A stretch of 15,845 bases of DNA from Clostridia bacterium (GCA_017517815.1 JAFWYA010000093.1:1-15845); one strand, 5' to 3'. Numbered from the stretch's first letter, positions 6,582 to 14,167 are shown. Notes: a model not told the origin generated them from the letters alone. Translations and numbers: made by a program.

Positions 6582-7717
6582 TTGACTTCACCCTCCTTCC
6601 CATTCTTCTTTGGCAGTTTCTTTCTGAACAGATCCGGCAGTTCCTTGGTACCCATGATGCCCTGACGGAAGAACAGCACCACCACCATGATGATGACCGA
6701 GAACACCACCAGACGGAAGCCGTTGCGCAGCAGCGGCACTTCAAAGTTGCCAATCATCTGCTTCTGATCCAGGAAACGCAGCCACCATTCGGAGCAGGCC
6801 ACAAACAGGAAGGAGCTGATGCAGCTGCCCGTTACCGAGCCGATACCGCCGATAACCACGATGAGAAGGATCTCATACGTCATGGCAGAGGTAAAGCTCT
6901 TGGCCTGCACAGAGTTGGAATACATGGCCAGCATTGCACCGCCTACGCCAGCAAAAAAGGAGCTGATGCAGAACGCCAGCTGCTTGTGCTTGGCAAGGTT
7001 GATACCCATGGCCTCTGCGGAGATCTCATCATCGCGAATCGCCATGAAGGAACGGCCATAGCTGGAATGCAGCAGCATCACGATCAGCGCGATGCACACG
7101 CCGGCGATCACAAACGGCATCAGCGTGGACAGGTACACCACAACTTCGCCTTCGGCATTTTTGATGTTAAAATCATTGAAAGTCGGGAACAGGCGCAGCA
7201 TGTTGGATCCGTTGGTCAGCATGCCCAGCTTATCCCACTGGAAGATAGAGCGCACGATCTCAGCAAAGCCGAGGGTGGCAATAGCCAGATAGTCGCTCTT
7301 GAGGCGCAGAACAGGCAGGCCGATCAAGAAAGCAAACGCAGCAGCAGCCAAACCCGCCAGCACCAGCGCCGGAATGACAGGCAGCGAGAACTGCACAAGA
7401 CCGCCGTTATAGTACTGGTACACCGCAGCACGCTGTGCAACCGGAATGGTAAAGATGCCGTAGGCATAGGCGCCAATCAGCATAAAGCCAGCCTGACCCA
7501 GCGAGAAAAGGCCGGTAAAGCCGTTGAGCAGGTTCATGGATACTGCCACCAGCGCGTACACGGCTGCCTTTTTCAACACCGTGAACAGCATGGAGGTCGG
7601 CGGCATGATCTGCTCCAGCACAAACACCGCAACATATACCGCAGCAATGATCAGCGCAGAGATCAGCACGGCCGGATCCAGCTTCTTGCGCTTCGAATTG
7701 TTGATATTCATCGTCAT
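6578..7717 (-). CDS. livM: Branched-chain amino acid ABC transporter permease LivM
   Basis: A permease of about 379 residues with multiple hydrophobic segments, of the BPD_transp_2 (LivM) family. LPVLRLKSDYLAIATLGFAE (about 134-153) and the cytoplasmic coupling loop SYGRSFMAIRDDEISAEAMG (about 219-238) are hallmark LivM motifs that contact the ATPases. The start is taken as ATG 7717, 11 bases after the livH stop and just downstream of GAGGTGA; an ATG two codons later (7711) is equally plausible. A longer in-frame start at 7753 would overlap livH by 26 bases and lacks a Shine-Dalgarno. The soluble segment at about 174-195 is longer than in E. coli. Confidence 0.92.
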   Translation of the reverse strand: MTMNINNSKRKKLDPAVLISALIIAAVYVAVFVLEQIMPPTSMLFTVLKKAAVYALVAVSMNLLNGFTGLFSLGQAGFMLIGAYAYGIFTIPVAQRAAVYQYYNGGLVQFSLPVIPALVLAGLAAAAFAFLIGLPVLRLKSDYLAIATLGFAEIVRSIFQWDKLGMLTNGSNMLRLFPTFNDFNIKNAEGEVVVYLSTLMPFVIAGVCIALIVMLLHSSYGRSFMAIRDDEISAEAMGINLAKHKQLAFCISSFFAGVGGAMLAMYSNSVQAKSFTSAMTYEILLIVVIGGIGSVTGSCISSFLFVACSEWWLRFLDQKQMIGNFEVPLLRNGFRLVVFSVIIMVVVLFFRQGIMGTKELPDLFRKKLPKKNGKEGEVK

Positions 7718-7727
7718 GCTTCTCACC

Positions 7728-8651
7728 TCACACCTTATCGGTCGTCTTTTCACCGAACAGGCCGGTGGGCTTGACGATCAGAATCACGATCAGCAGCGCA
7801 AAGGTAAATGCATCAGAGAAAGTGGCAAGACCCATCATCTGCTTACTCAGGCCAAGCTTGAACAGAATGATGTCCAGTCCCTTGATTACGCTTTCGCAAA
7901 TGCCGATGATAAACGCGCCCACTACGGCGCCGGGAATGCTGCCGATGCCGCCAAATACAGCAGCAACAAAAGCCTTCAGACCGGGCATGGCGCCGGAGGT
8001 CTGAATAACGGTGGTGTAGTTGGTGAAGTACAGCAGGGAGCCAACGCCCGCCAGGAAGGAACCGATCACAAAGGTTGCAGAAATTACGTTGTTGATCTTA
8101 ATGCCCATCAGTGAGCTGGTCTCAAAGTCCTTGCTGACAGCGCGCATGGCCATGCCGATCTTGGTGTAGTTGATCAGCAGCACCAGACCGATCATCAGGA
8201 TCAGCGTCAGAACAGGCGTGACGACCGTCACCATTTTGGTGGTCGCACCGAAAATAGTGATGGATTTGGAGATGAACGGAATGGTGGGATAGAACTGGTT
8301 CAGGCCACCGGTGATGTACAGCACCAGGTTCTGCAGCGTGTAGCTCACGCCAATGGCAGAAATCATGACAGACATACGAGGCGCAGAACGCAGCGGTTTG
8401 TATGCGACGCGTTCAATCAGGAAGCCGATGCCCGCTGTAATGATCAGCACCAGCGGAATGGACACATACAGCGGCAGTCCGCTGGCAGAAATGTAAACCA
8501 TCAGAATACCGGCCACCATAAACACATCGCCATGAGCAAAGTTGATCAGGCGCAGAATGCCGTATACCATCGTGTAGCCGATGGCGATCAGCGCGTACTG
8601 ACCGCCGACCGAAATGCCCGACAGCAGATAAGGGAGAATGGTCTTGAACAT
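7728..8651 (-). CDS. livH: Branched-chain amino acid ABC transporter permease LivH
   Basis: A 307-residue polytopic permease. The opening SGISVGGQYALIAIGYTMVY and RLINFAHGD are diagnostic of LivH, as is the coupling loop MAMRAVSKDFETSSLMGI. The C-terminal half carries the Gly-rich helix AAVFGGIGSIPGAVVGAF. ATG 8651 is chosen because GGAGG lies 7 bases upstream; the frame remains open 17 codons further, but those codons run through the intergenic hairpin. It is separated from livK by 90 bases holding that hairpin, while it is followed by livM after 10 bases. Confidence 0.94.
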   Translation of the reverse strand: MFKTILPYLLSGISVGGQYALIAIGYTMVYGILRLINFAHGDVFMVAGILMVYISASGLPLYVSIPLVLIITAGIGFLIERVAYKPLRSAPRMSVMISAIGVSYTLQNLVLYITGGLNQFYPTIPFISKSITIFGATTKMVTVVTPVLTLILMIGLVLLINYTKIGMAMRAVSKDFETSSLMGIKINNVISATFVIGSFLAGVGSLLYFTNYTTVIQTSGAMPGLKAFVAAVFGGIGSIPGAVVGAFIIGICESVIKGLDIILFKLGLSKQMMGLATFSDAFTFALLIVILIVKPTGLFGEKTTDKV

Positions 8652-8671
8652 GGAAAAACCTCCAGTATACG

Positions 8672-8706
8672 CATTGTGGCGTGGGCAAAAAGCCCACGCC
8701 ACAATG
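8672..8706 (-). promoter_or_regulatory. Perfect 15-bp hairpin between livK and livH
   Basis: CATTGTGGCGTGGGC (8672-8686) and its exact complement (8692-8706) flank a 5-base loop. On the transcribed (minus) strand no T-run follows (CGTATAC instead; the five Ts are in the loop), so it is not a standard terminator. Such hairpins after a binding-protein gene often protect the upstream mRNA end or attenuate transcription, raising binding protein over permease. Confidence 0.8.
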
Positions 8707-8741
8707 TGAAGGATTCATTTGCCTTGCAGCGTTATGAACGA

Positions 8742-9893
8742 TTACACGCCCTGCACAGCCACAAAGTTCCAGGCGCTGTTAGCCGTATCAACGGACTTGA
8801 TGTAAGCGGTATCGCGGATAGCATCGCCGTTCACGTTTTCAAAAGCGATCGCGCCGGAAACGCCTTCATAAGTGGTGTTCCACAGGGCTTCGTTCACAGC
8901 CTTGGGATCGGTGGAACCGGCGTTCTTCAGAGCTTCCAGAGCGGTGAAATAGGCATCATAACCCATGACGGACACAGCAGCGATCATATCGTTGCCGCCG
9001 TTGTTGGTGAGAGCCTCAGCGTCGGCGTTCATCCAAGCCTTGAAGCCATTGTCGAACTCGGGGTTGCCGCCTTCCTGATAGAAGGTAGAAACGCAGATGT
9101 TCAGGTTGGTGCCAGCAGCAGCCTCAACGACCTTGTTGGAGTCGAGGGTATCGCTGCCCAGGATGGCGTAGTTGACGTTCATAGCAGCAGCCTGGTTGAC
9201 GATCTGGGTGGCGTAAGCGATGGACACGGGGCAGAAGAACACGCCGGCTTCCATCATAGAGGCGTTGGTCAGGTAAGAGGTGAAGTCGGAAGTACCGTTG
9301 GGGAAGGTCTCGTCGATGACCATGCCGCCCAGAGCGGTGAAGGCTTCCTTGAAGTAGTGCACCAGACCCACGTCGTAGTCGTTGCCCAGCTCAGCAAGGC
9401 AGTAGGCGGTGGTGGCGCCCAGTTCCTTGAAAGCGTAGTTGGCAAGCACGGTGCCCTGGAAGGGATCCAGGAAGCAGATGCGGAAGTAGTGGGTGTTGCC
9501 AGCGGTCACCTGAGGATTGGTGCAGGTAACGCCGATGGCAGGGATGCCAGCCTGAGCAAAGATGGGAGAAGCAGCGATGGAAACGCCGCTGCCGTAGGAG
9601 CCCAGCACAACGCTCACGCCTTCGCTGACCAGCTGCTGAGCAGCAGAGGGAGCCTTGTCGGCAGAAGAGCCGTTGTCAGCGTAAACCAGCTCGACCTTGT
9701 AGGTCTCGCCGCCGATTTCAACGGTGGGGCAGATAGAGTTGGCATACTGCATGCCCAGCATTTCCTGCTTGCCGCCGGCGCCACTGTCACCGGAAGCGGG
9801 CTCGAACACGCCAATTTTCACAACATTTTCGCCCAGTGCGAAAGTAGGGATCAGCATCAGAACAGCCAGAAGAATCGCGAAGAACTTTTTCAT
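8742..9893 (-). CDS. livK: Branched-chain amino acid ABC transporter substrate-binding protein
   Basis: A 383-residue exported binding protein of the Peripla_BP_6 (LivJ/LivK) family, first gene of the liv operon. It begins with a positive N-terminus (MKKFF) and a hydrophobic core, and likely cleavage follows TFALG (residue 21). There is no lipobox cysteine, unusual for a single-membrane bacterium. The mature start KIGVFEPASGDSGAGG is the classical ligand-loop opening of the family, and later segments (VVLGSYGSGVSIAASP, IPAIGVTCTNPQVT, YFRICFLDPFQGTVLA) follow the expected order. AGGAGG lies 8 bases before the ATG. It has its own promoter and palindromic operator candidate. Ligand could be Leu/Ile/Val or a related compound. 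Confidence 0.94.
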   Translation of the reverse strand: MKKFFAILLAVLMLIPTFALGENVVKIGVFEPASGDSGAGGKQEMLGMQYANSICPTVEIGGETYKVELVYADNGSSADKAPSAAQQLVSEGVSVVLGSYGSGVSIAASPIFAQAGIPAIGVTCTNPQVTAGNTHYFRICFLDPFQGTVLANYAFKELGATTAYCLAELGNDYDVGLVHYFKEAFTALGGMVIDETFPNGTSDFTSYLTNASMMEAGVFFCPVSIAYATQIVNQAAAMNVNYAILGSDTLDSNKVVEAAAGTNLNICVSTFYQEGGNPEFDNGFKAWMNADAEALTNNGGNDMIAAVSVMGYDAYFTALEALKNAGSTDPKAVNEALWNTTYEGVSGAIAFENVNGDAIRDTAYIKSVDTANSAWNFVAVQGV

Positions 9894-9931
9894 AATTCGT
9901 ACCTCCTGTATGAATGGGAAATAATAATCGC

Positions 9932-9960
9932 ATTATATACTTTACCGCGGTAGAGTGCAA
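9932..9960 (-). promoter_or_regulatory. Promoter of the liv operon
   Basis: On the minus strand a perfect TATAAT (9937-9932) lies 17 bases from a poor -35, TTGCAC (9960-9955). A weak -35 with an overlying palindrome suits a regulated promoter. The leader to the livK ATG is only about 32 bases, so there is no room for a riboswitch. Confidence 0.75.
9939..9956. promoter_or_regulatory. 18-bp palindrome in the livK promoter, operator candidate
   Basis: ACTTTACCGCGGTAGAGT is an inverted repeat with only one mismatched pair (9942/9953) and a perfect 10-bp core TACCGCGGTA. It fills the -10/-35 spacer and touches the -35, a position suited to a repressor dimer. The protein that binds is unknown. Confidence 0.55.
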
Positions 9961-10046
9961 CCTTTTTTCCTGATAAAGACAGCCAAAAAACAATATCTTC
10001 GCATAAAAATTCACTTTCTTTTCTGTACAACAGAAAAACAGAACGC

Positions 10047-10084
10047 CAAAAGTGTTGTCAAATCACGTTTTTGAAACACTTTTG
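10047..10084. repeat. 10-bp inverted repeat upstream of the trp-type promoter
   Basis: CAAAAGTGTT (10047-10056) and AACACTTTTG (10075-10084) are exact reverse complements with an 18-base spacer. They lie 35 bases upstream of the -35 in an AT-rich gap between the two divergent transporter promoters. The site could be a regulator target; there is no direct evidence. Confidence 0.4.
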
Positions 10085-10118
10085 ATTTTGTTTTGCGCAA
10101 ACCGGAGAAAAAACAGGG

Positions 10119-10146
10119 TTGACTTTTGCATTAGTGCAGGTATAAA
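10119..10146 (+). promoter_or_regulatory. Promoter of the T-box/trp-type transporter operon
   Basis: TTGACT (10119-10124), a 16-base spacer and TATAAA (10141-10146). The predicted start near 10153 is just ahead of the first leader hairpin. Confidence 0.75.
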
Positions 10147-10152
10147 ATGCAA

Positions 10153-10421
10153 CCCGTCAAAAGCGTTGACGGGACAACGTGACCGCAATGCCTCCTTTCT
10201 CAAGAGAGCTTCCGGCTGGTGGAATGGAAGCGAAAGGATGCGGTGAATTCAGTCCCAGAGCTTTCAGGCTGAACATTTCTCAGTAGGCCTGAACGGATTC
10301 GGACCGTTACAGCCGGGGAGCAATGATGGTTGCTTGCAGAGGCCGGTTAACAAGCCGGCGAACAGAGGTGGTACCGCGTTTTCAACGCCCTCTTGCATTT
10401 TGCGATGCAGGAGGGCGTTTT
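10153..10421 (+). promoter_or_regulatory. T-box riboswitch, probable tRNA-Phe specificity
   Basis: A complete T-box leader. Stem I: GGGA/TCCC (10171-10174 with 10253-10256), specifier loop, CCGCA/TGCGG, TCCTTTC/GAAAGGA, an AGAGA-containing bulge, and GCTTCC/GGAAGC closing the conserved loop GGCTGGTGGAAT (10214-10225). The 3' side of the specifier loop reads GAA-TTC-A (10245-10251), making UUC (Phe) the likely specifier. Stem II TTCAGGC/GCCTGAA follows (10263-10293). The T-box AGAGGTGGTACCGCG is at 10364-10378. The antiterminator pairs AGAGG with CCTCT and GCGTT with AACGC, leaving a 7-base UGGUACC bulge. UGGU would pair with the ACCA end of an uncharged tRNA with discriminator A, as in tRNA-Phe. 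Transporter expression should therefore rise when charged tRNA-Phe falls. Confidence 0.93.
10384..10421 (+). terminator. T-box terminator (competes with the antiterminator)
   Basis: AACGCCCTCTTGCAT (10384-10398) pairs with ATGCAGGAGGGCGTT (10405-10419), 15 bp with one G-U, followed by TTTTCT. Its 5' arm shares bases 10384-10393 with the antiterminator, so the two folds exclude each other. Confidence 0.92.
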
Positions 10422-10452
10422 CTGTTCATCCATATCATTAAGGAGGTTCGCT

Positions 10453-11403
10453 ATGAAAAAAAGGTTCGCCATTCTGATGGCACTTTGTCTGCTGCTGGTA
10501 TGTGTGCATGCATTCGCTGACGAACCGTATCAGGTGGGTGTATGTCAGCACATTCAGCACGAAGCTCTGGACGAGGCCACGCAGGGATTCATCGACGCCC
10601 TGACCGCCGAAATGGGAGACGATGTTTCCATTGAAGTACAGAATGCTTCCGGCGACAACGGCGTATGTCTGGCAATCATCAGTGACTTTGTTTCAAACGA
10701 CGTTGACCTGATCCTTGCCAATTCAACACCTTCACTGCAGGCAGCCTATGCTGCCACCAGCGACATACCTGTGCTTGGCACTTCCATTACCGAATACTGT
10801 GTAGCCCTGGGGCTTGACGGTTTCAATGATGTCAGCGGCAGCAACATTTCCGGCACAAGCGATCTGGCACCGCTGGCTCAGCAGGCTGCACTGATTACTG
10901 AGTTGTTTCCACATGCACAGAAAGTTGCCATTCTTTACTGTTCTGCCGAGCCCAACAGTCTGTATCAGGTCGAGATTGTTACTGCCGAGCTTGAAAAGCT
11001 GGGGGTAAGCGTAAAGCCTTTCTCCTTTGTCGATGTAAATGAAATGTCACTTGTTGCACAGGAAGCCTGCGACTACGCCGACGTCATTTACACCCCCACC
11101 GACAACACCATCGCAGCCAGCGCAGGAATTCTGGACAACATCTGTCAGCCTGCGGGCAAGCCTGTCATCACCGGCGATACCGGCACCTGCCGCACAGCAG
11201 GCGCAGCGGTACTGGGCATCAGCTATTATGAACTGGGCAGCCTGACTGGACACATGGCCGCATCCATTCTTAAAGAAGAAACGGATATTTCCACACTGCC
11301 CATCGCCTACGCTGAAAATGTGACCAAGTATTACAATCCCGCCATCTGCGAGGCGCTTGGCATCACTATTCCCGACGGCTTTACCGCACTGCCGGCCAAT
11401 TGA
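10453..11403 (+). CDS. trpX: Aromatic amino acid ABC transporter binding protein, copy 1 (TrpX-like)
   Basis: A 316-residue exported protein of the ABC_sub_bind (TrpX) family; characterised relatives bind Trp or Phe. The signal peptide MKKRFAILMALCLLLVC... has a probable signal peptidase I site after HAFA (residue 22). A cysteine lies in the hydrophobic core but LLVC is not a proper lipobox. The family framework is clear: VGVCQHIQHEALDEATQGF, LILANSTPSLQAA, ISGTSDLAPL, YTPTDNTIAA, DNICQPAG, ISYYELG. AAGGAGG 6 bases before ATG 10453 fixes the start. It is the first gene after the T-box. Several cysteines are shared with copy 2. The T-box suggests phenylalanine as ligand; this is inference. Confidence 0.9.
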   Translation: MKKRFAILMALCLLLVCVHAFADEPYQVGVCQHIQHEALDEATQGFIDALTAEMGDDVSIEVQNASGDNGVCLAIISDFVSNDVDLILANSTPSLQAAYAATSDIPVLGTSITEYCVALGLDGFNDVSGSNISGTSDLAPLAQQAALITELFPHAQKVAILYCSAEPNSLYQVEIVTAELEKLGVSVKPFSFVDVNEMSLVAQEACDYADVIYTPTDNTIAASAGILDNICQPAGKPVITGDTGTCRTAGAAVLGISYYELGSLTGHMAASILKEETDISTLPIAYAENVTKYYNPAICEALGITIPDGFTALPAN

Positions 11404-11429
11404 CCATAACAAATGGGAGGATCTTTACA

Positions 11430-12371
11430 TTGAATAGTTTCATCAACGCGCTTCCGGGTGCAGCTGCACAGGGACTCATCTGGGGTGTGATGGCCATAGG
11501 CCTGTACATCACTTATCGCCTGCTCAATATTTCCGACCTTACGGTCGACGGTTCCTTCTGTACCGGCGGCGCCGTAGGCGTGATGCTCATCATGAACGGC
11601 TGGAACGTATGGTTCGCACTGCTGGCGGCCATTCTGGTCGGTATGCTCACGGGTATGGTCACGGGTCTGCTGCATACATCCTGCGGTATTCCGGCCATTC
11701 TCTCCGGCATTCTGACACAGTTGGGCCTGTGGTCGGTCAACCTTGCCATCATGGGCATGAAGGCCAACCAGTCTGTCAACGTCAACAAGTACAAACTGCT
11801 TGTCAGTCTGCGTTATCTGCAGGACTTCAACAAGGGCAAGCGTACCTTCCTGGAGCATCCCATCTTTGTGGTGGGTATGATCACACTGGCGCTGATTGCT
11901 GTGCTGTACTGGTTCTTTGGCACTGAGCTTGGTTCTTCGCTGCGTGCCACGGGCTCCAACCCAAGCATGGCCCGCGCCCAGGGCATCAACACTAACCGCA
12001 ACATTGTACTTGGGCTGATGGTTTCCAATGGTCTGGTTGCTCTCTCCGGCGCGCTGCTGGCGCAGTATCAGAGCTTTGCCGATATCAACATGGGCCGCGG
12101 CGCGATCGTCATCGGCCTTGCCGCCGTTATCATCGGCGAGGTGATCTTCGGCAAGCTGTTCCGCAACTTTGCGTTCAAATTGCTGGGCGTTTCGCTGGGC
12201 GCTATCATTTATTATGTAGTGATTCAGGCGGTCGTCAGTCTCAGCGGCATCAACTCCAACTACCTCAAGCTGCTTTCCGCCATCATCGTGGGCCTGTTCC
12301 TTGCCGTCCCCTACTGGAAGGGCAAGTACTTTGCCAAAGCTGCCCGGAAGGGAGGTTCCGCTCATGCTTGA
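11430..12371 (+). CDS. trpY: Aromatic amino acid ABC transporter permease (TrpY-like)
   Basis: A 313-residue polytopic permease of the BPD_transp_2 family that pairs with TrpX/TrpZ. Hydrophobic segments alternate with short loops; TYRLLNISDLTVDGSF near the N-terminus is characteristic of this subfamily, and the coupling loop LRATGSNPSMARAQGIN (about 171-187) is the EAA-like site for the ATPase. Start is taken as TTG 11430, with GGGAGG ending 9 bases upstream; the in-frame TTG at 11400 overlaps the trpX end and has no Shine-Dalgarno, and no ATG is available near the start. A TTG start may hold permease synthesis below that of the binding protein. The end overlaps trpZ by 8 bases. Confidence 0.9.
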   Translation: MNSFINALPGAAAQGLIWGVMAIGLYITYRLLNISDLTVDGSFCTGGAVGVMLIMNGWNVWFALLAAILVGMLTGMVTGLLHTSCGIPAILSGILTQLGLWSVNLAIMGMKANQSVNVNKYKLLVSLRYLQDFNKGKRTFLEHPIFVVGMITLALIAVLYWFFGTELGSSLRATGSNPSMARAQGINTNRNIVLGLMVSNGLVALSGALLAQYQSFADINMGRGAIVIGLAAVIIGEVIFGKLFRNFAFKLLGVSLGAIIYYVVIQAVVSLSGINSNYLKLLSAIIVGLFLAVPYWKGKYFAKAARKGGSAHA

Positions 12372-13158
12372 GATTAAAAATATTTTCAAGACTTTCAACC
12401 CCGGTACTGTCAACCAGAAAACGGCACTCAATGGCGTTTCCCTCACGCTGAATGAAGGCGACTTCGTAACGGTCATCGGCGGAAACGGGGCCGGCAAATC
12501 TACCCTGCTCAACGCAGTTGCAGGTACCTGGCTGGTAGACAGCGGTTCCATCAGCATCGGCGGCGTGGATGTCACTCACCTGCCCGAACACAAGCGTGCC
12601 AAATTCATCGGCCGCGTTTTCCAGGATCCTATGCTGGGCACTGCAGCCACCATGCAGATCGAAGAAAACCTCGCTCTCGCCCAGCGCCGCGGCAAGCCCC
12701 GCACGCTGCGTATCGGCATTACTGCTGGTGAGCGCGAGCAGTACAAGGAGCTGCTCAAAACCCTCGGTCTGGGTCTTGAAGAGCGGCTTACTGCACGTGT
12801 CGGCCTGCTGTCCGGTGGTCAGCGTCAGGCGCTTACACTGCTGATGGCCACGCTGCAAAAGCCTAAGCTGCTTTTGCTGGATGAACACACCGCAGCGCTC
12901 GACCCCAAAACCGCAGCCAAAGTTCTGGAAGCCACCCAGACCATCGTCAGCCGTGACAACCTGACCACACTGATGATCACCCACAACATGCGCGATGCCA
13001 TCACCTATGGCAACCGCCTGATTATGATGTATGAAGGCAAGATCGCCGTAGATGTATCCGGCGAGGCCAAGAAGAGCCTTACCGTGGAAGATCTGATGCA
13101 GATGTTTGAAAAGGCTGCCGGTGCTGCACTTGTGAACGACCGTCTGCTCCTTGGCTGA
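12364..13158 (+). CDS. trpZ: Aromatic amino acid ABC transporter ATPase (TrpZ-like)
   Basis: A 264-residue ABC ATPase. Walker A GGNGAGKST is at 39-47, the Q-loop VFQD has Gln87, the signature LSGGQ is at 149-153, Walker B LLLLDEH is at 169-175 and the H-switch is in ITHNM (His207). DEH in place of DEP after Walker B and the RVFQDPMLGT segment are usual for TrpZ-type proteins. ATG 12364 lies inside the end of trpY (8-base overlap) with AAGGGAGG 8 bases upstream. An upstream in-frame start would lie within trpY and adds nothing conserved. It powers import through TrpY. Confidence 0.93.
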   Translation: MLEIKNIFKTFNPGTVNQKTALNGVSLTLNEGDFVTVIGGNGAGKSTLLNAVAGTWLVDSGSISIGGVDVTHLPEHKRAKFIGRVFQDPMLGTAATMQIEENLALAQRRGKPRTLRIGITAGEREQYKELLKTLGLGLEERLTARVGLLSGGQRQALTLLMATLQKPKLLLLDEHTAALDPKTAAKVLEATQTIVSRDNLTTLMITHNMRDAITYGNRLIMMYEGKIAVDVSGEAKKSLTVEDLMQMFEKAAGAALVNDRLLLG

Positions 13159-13216
13159 TGTCACTCGGGGATTGCCCGTCTGAACAGAATATACAAAAAA
13201 CAGGAGGCAAACCAAC

Positions 13217-14167
13217 ATGAAGAAACTCGTATCCGTTCTGATGTCCCTCGTCATGGTACTTACCGCTGCAGTCGCTCTGGGCGAAGCGCAGTATACCGTC
13301 GGCATTTGCCAGCTGGTCACTCACGATGCTCTGGACGCCGCCACTCAGGGCTTTATGGATGCACTGAACGCTGAAATGGGCGAAGGCGTTGTGGAATATG
13401 ATCTGCAGAATGCTGCCGGCGACTCCAACACCTGCTCCACCATCGTCAATGCTTTCGTCGCTGACGAAGTTGACCTGATCATGGCCAACGCCACCCCCGC
13501 CCTGCAGGCTGCTACTGCTGCCACTGCCGACATCCCGATTCTGGGCACTTCCGTCACCGAGTACGGCGTTGCACTGGACATTGACGACTTCAATGGTACC
13601 GTAGGCGGCAACATTTCCGGCACCAGCGACCTGGCTCCCCTGGATCAGCAGGCTGCGATGATCGTCGAATTGTTCCCCGAAGCCAAGAACGTGGGTCTGC
13701 TGTACTGCTCCGCAGAAGCCAACAGCCAGTATCAGGTGGACGTTGTGAAGGCTCTGCTCGAAGAGAAGGGCCTGACCGCCAAGCTGTATCCCTTCTCTGA
13801 CAGCAACGACGTCGCCGCTGTTGCCCAGACTGCCTGCGACGCCAGCGACGTTATCTACGTGCCCACCGACAACACTGTTGCCGCCAACACCGGCATCGTG
13901 GACAACATCTGCCAGCCTGCCGGTATCCCCGTTGTTGCTGGTGAAGCCGGCATCTGCGGCGGCTGCGGCGTAGCAACCCTGTCCATCAGCTACTACGACC
14001 TGGGCGTGACCACCGGCAAGATGGCCGCCAAGATCCTCAAGGGTGAAGCCGACATCGCCACCATGCCTGTCGCTTACGCCGAGAACTTCACTCCCCAGTA
14101 CAACGCTTTTATCTGCGAAGCTCTGAATGTGACCGTTCCCGCCAACTATGTTGCTTTGGGCGAGTGA
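13217..14167 (+). CDS. Aromatic amino acid ABC transporter binding protein, copy 2 (TrpX-like)
   Basis: A 316-residue paralogue of the first TrpX-like protein, the same length and collinear throughout: VGICQLVTHDALDAATQGF, LIMANATPALQAA, ISGTSDLAPL, YVPTDNTVAA, DNICQPAG, ISYYDLG. The signal peptide MKKLVSVLMSLVMVLTAAVA has no cysteine; cleavage is likely after AVA (20) or GEA (24). Differences cluster in stretches such as GEAGICGGCGVATL versus GDTGTCRTAGAAVL in copy 1, so ligand preference may differ. Codon choice is more C-ending and uniform than in copy 1, suggesting high expression. AGGAGG 10 bases before ATG fixes the start. It lies 58 bases after trpZ without a clear promoter, and ends the operon at a strong terminator. 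Confidence 0.92.
   Translation: MKKLVSVLMSLVMVLTAAVALGEAQYTVGICQLVTHDALDAATQGFMDALNAEMGEGVVEYDLQNAAGDSNTCSTIVNAFVADEVDLIMANATPALQAATAATADIPILGTSVTEYGVALDIDDFNGTVGGNISGTSDLAPLDQQAAMIVELFPEAKNVGLLYCSAEANSQYQVDVVKALLEEKGLTAKLYPFSDSNDVAAVAQTACDASDVIYVPTDNTVAANTGIVDNICQPAGIPVVAGEAGICGGCGVATLSISYYDLGVTTGKMAAKILKGEADIATMPVAYAENFTPQYNAFICEALNVTVPANYVALGE

Noticed and set aside
9943..9952. TACCGCGG on the minus strand upstream of livK, resembling part of a T-box
   Set aside because: It lies upstream of the -10 and so is not in the transcript; no stem I, specifier or terminator accompanies it. It fits better as an operator palindrome.
10019..10037. Short inverted repeat TTTTCTG-tacaa-CAGAAAA
   Set aside because: AT-rich 7-bp arms outside any predicted transcript; expected by chance in such a region.
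11331..12575. Long open frame antisense to the trpY/trpZ region (414 codons)
   Set aside because: Low-complexity H/Q/D-rich translation typical of an antisense shadow; no start signals, and the plus-strand genes are clear.
13159..13216. Possible internal promoter before the second trpX-like gene
   Set aside because: A TATACA-like box exists near 13190 but no -35 at an acceptable distance; insufficient to call.
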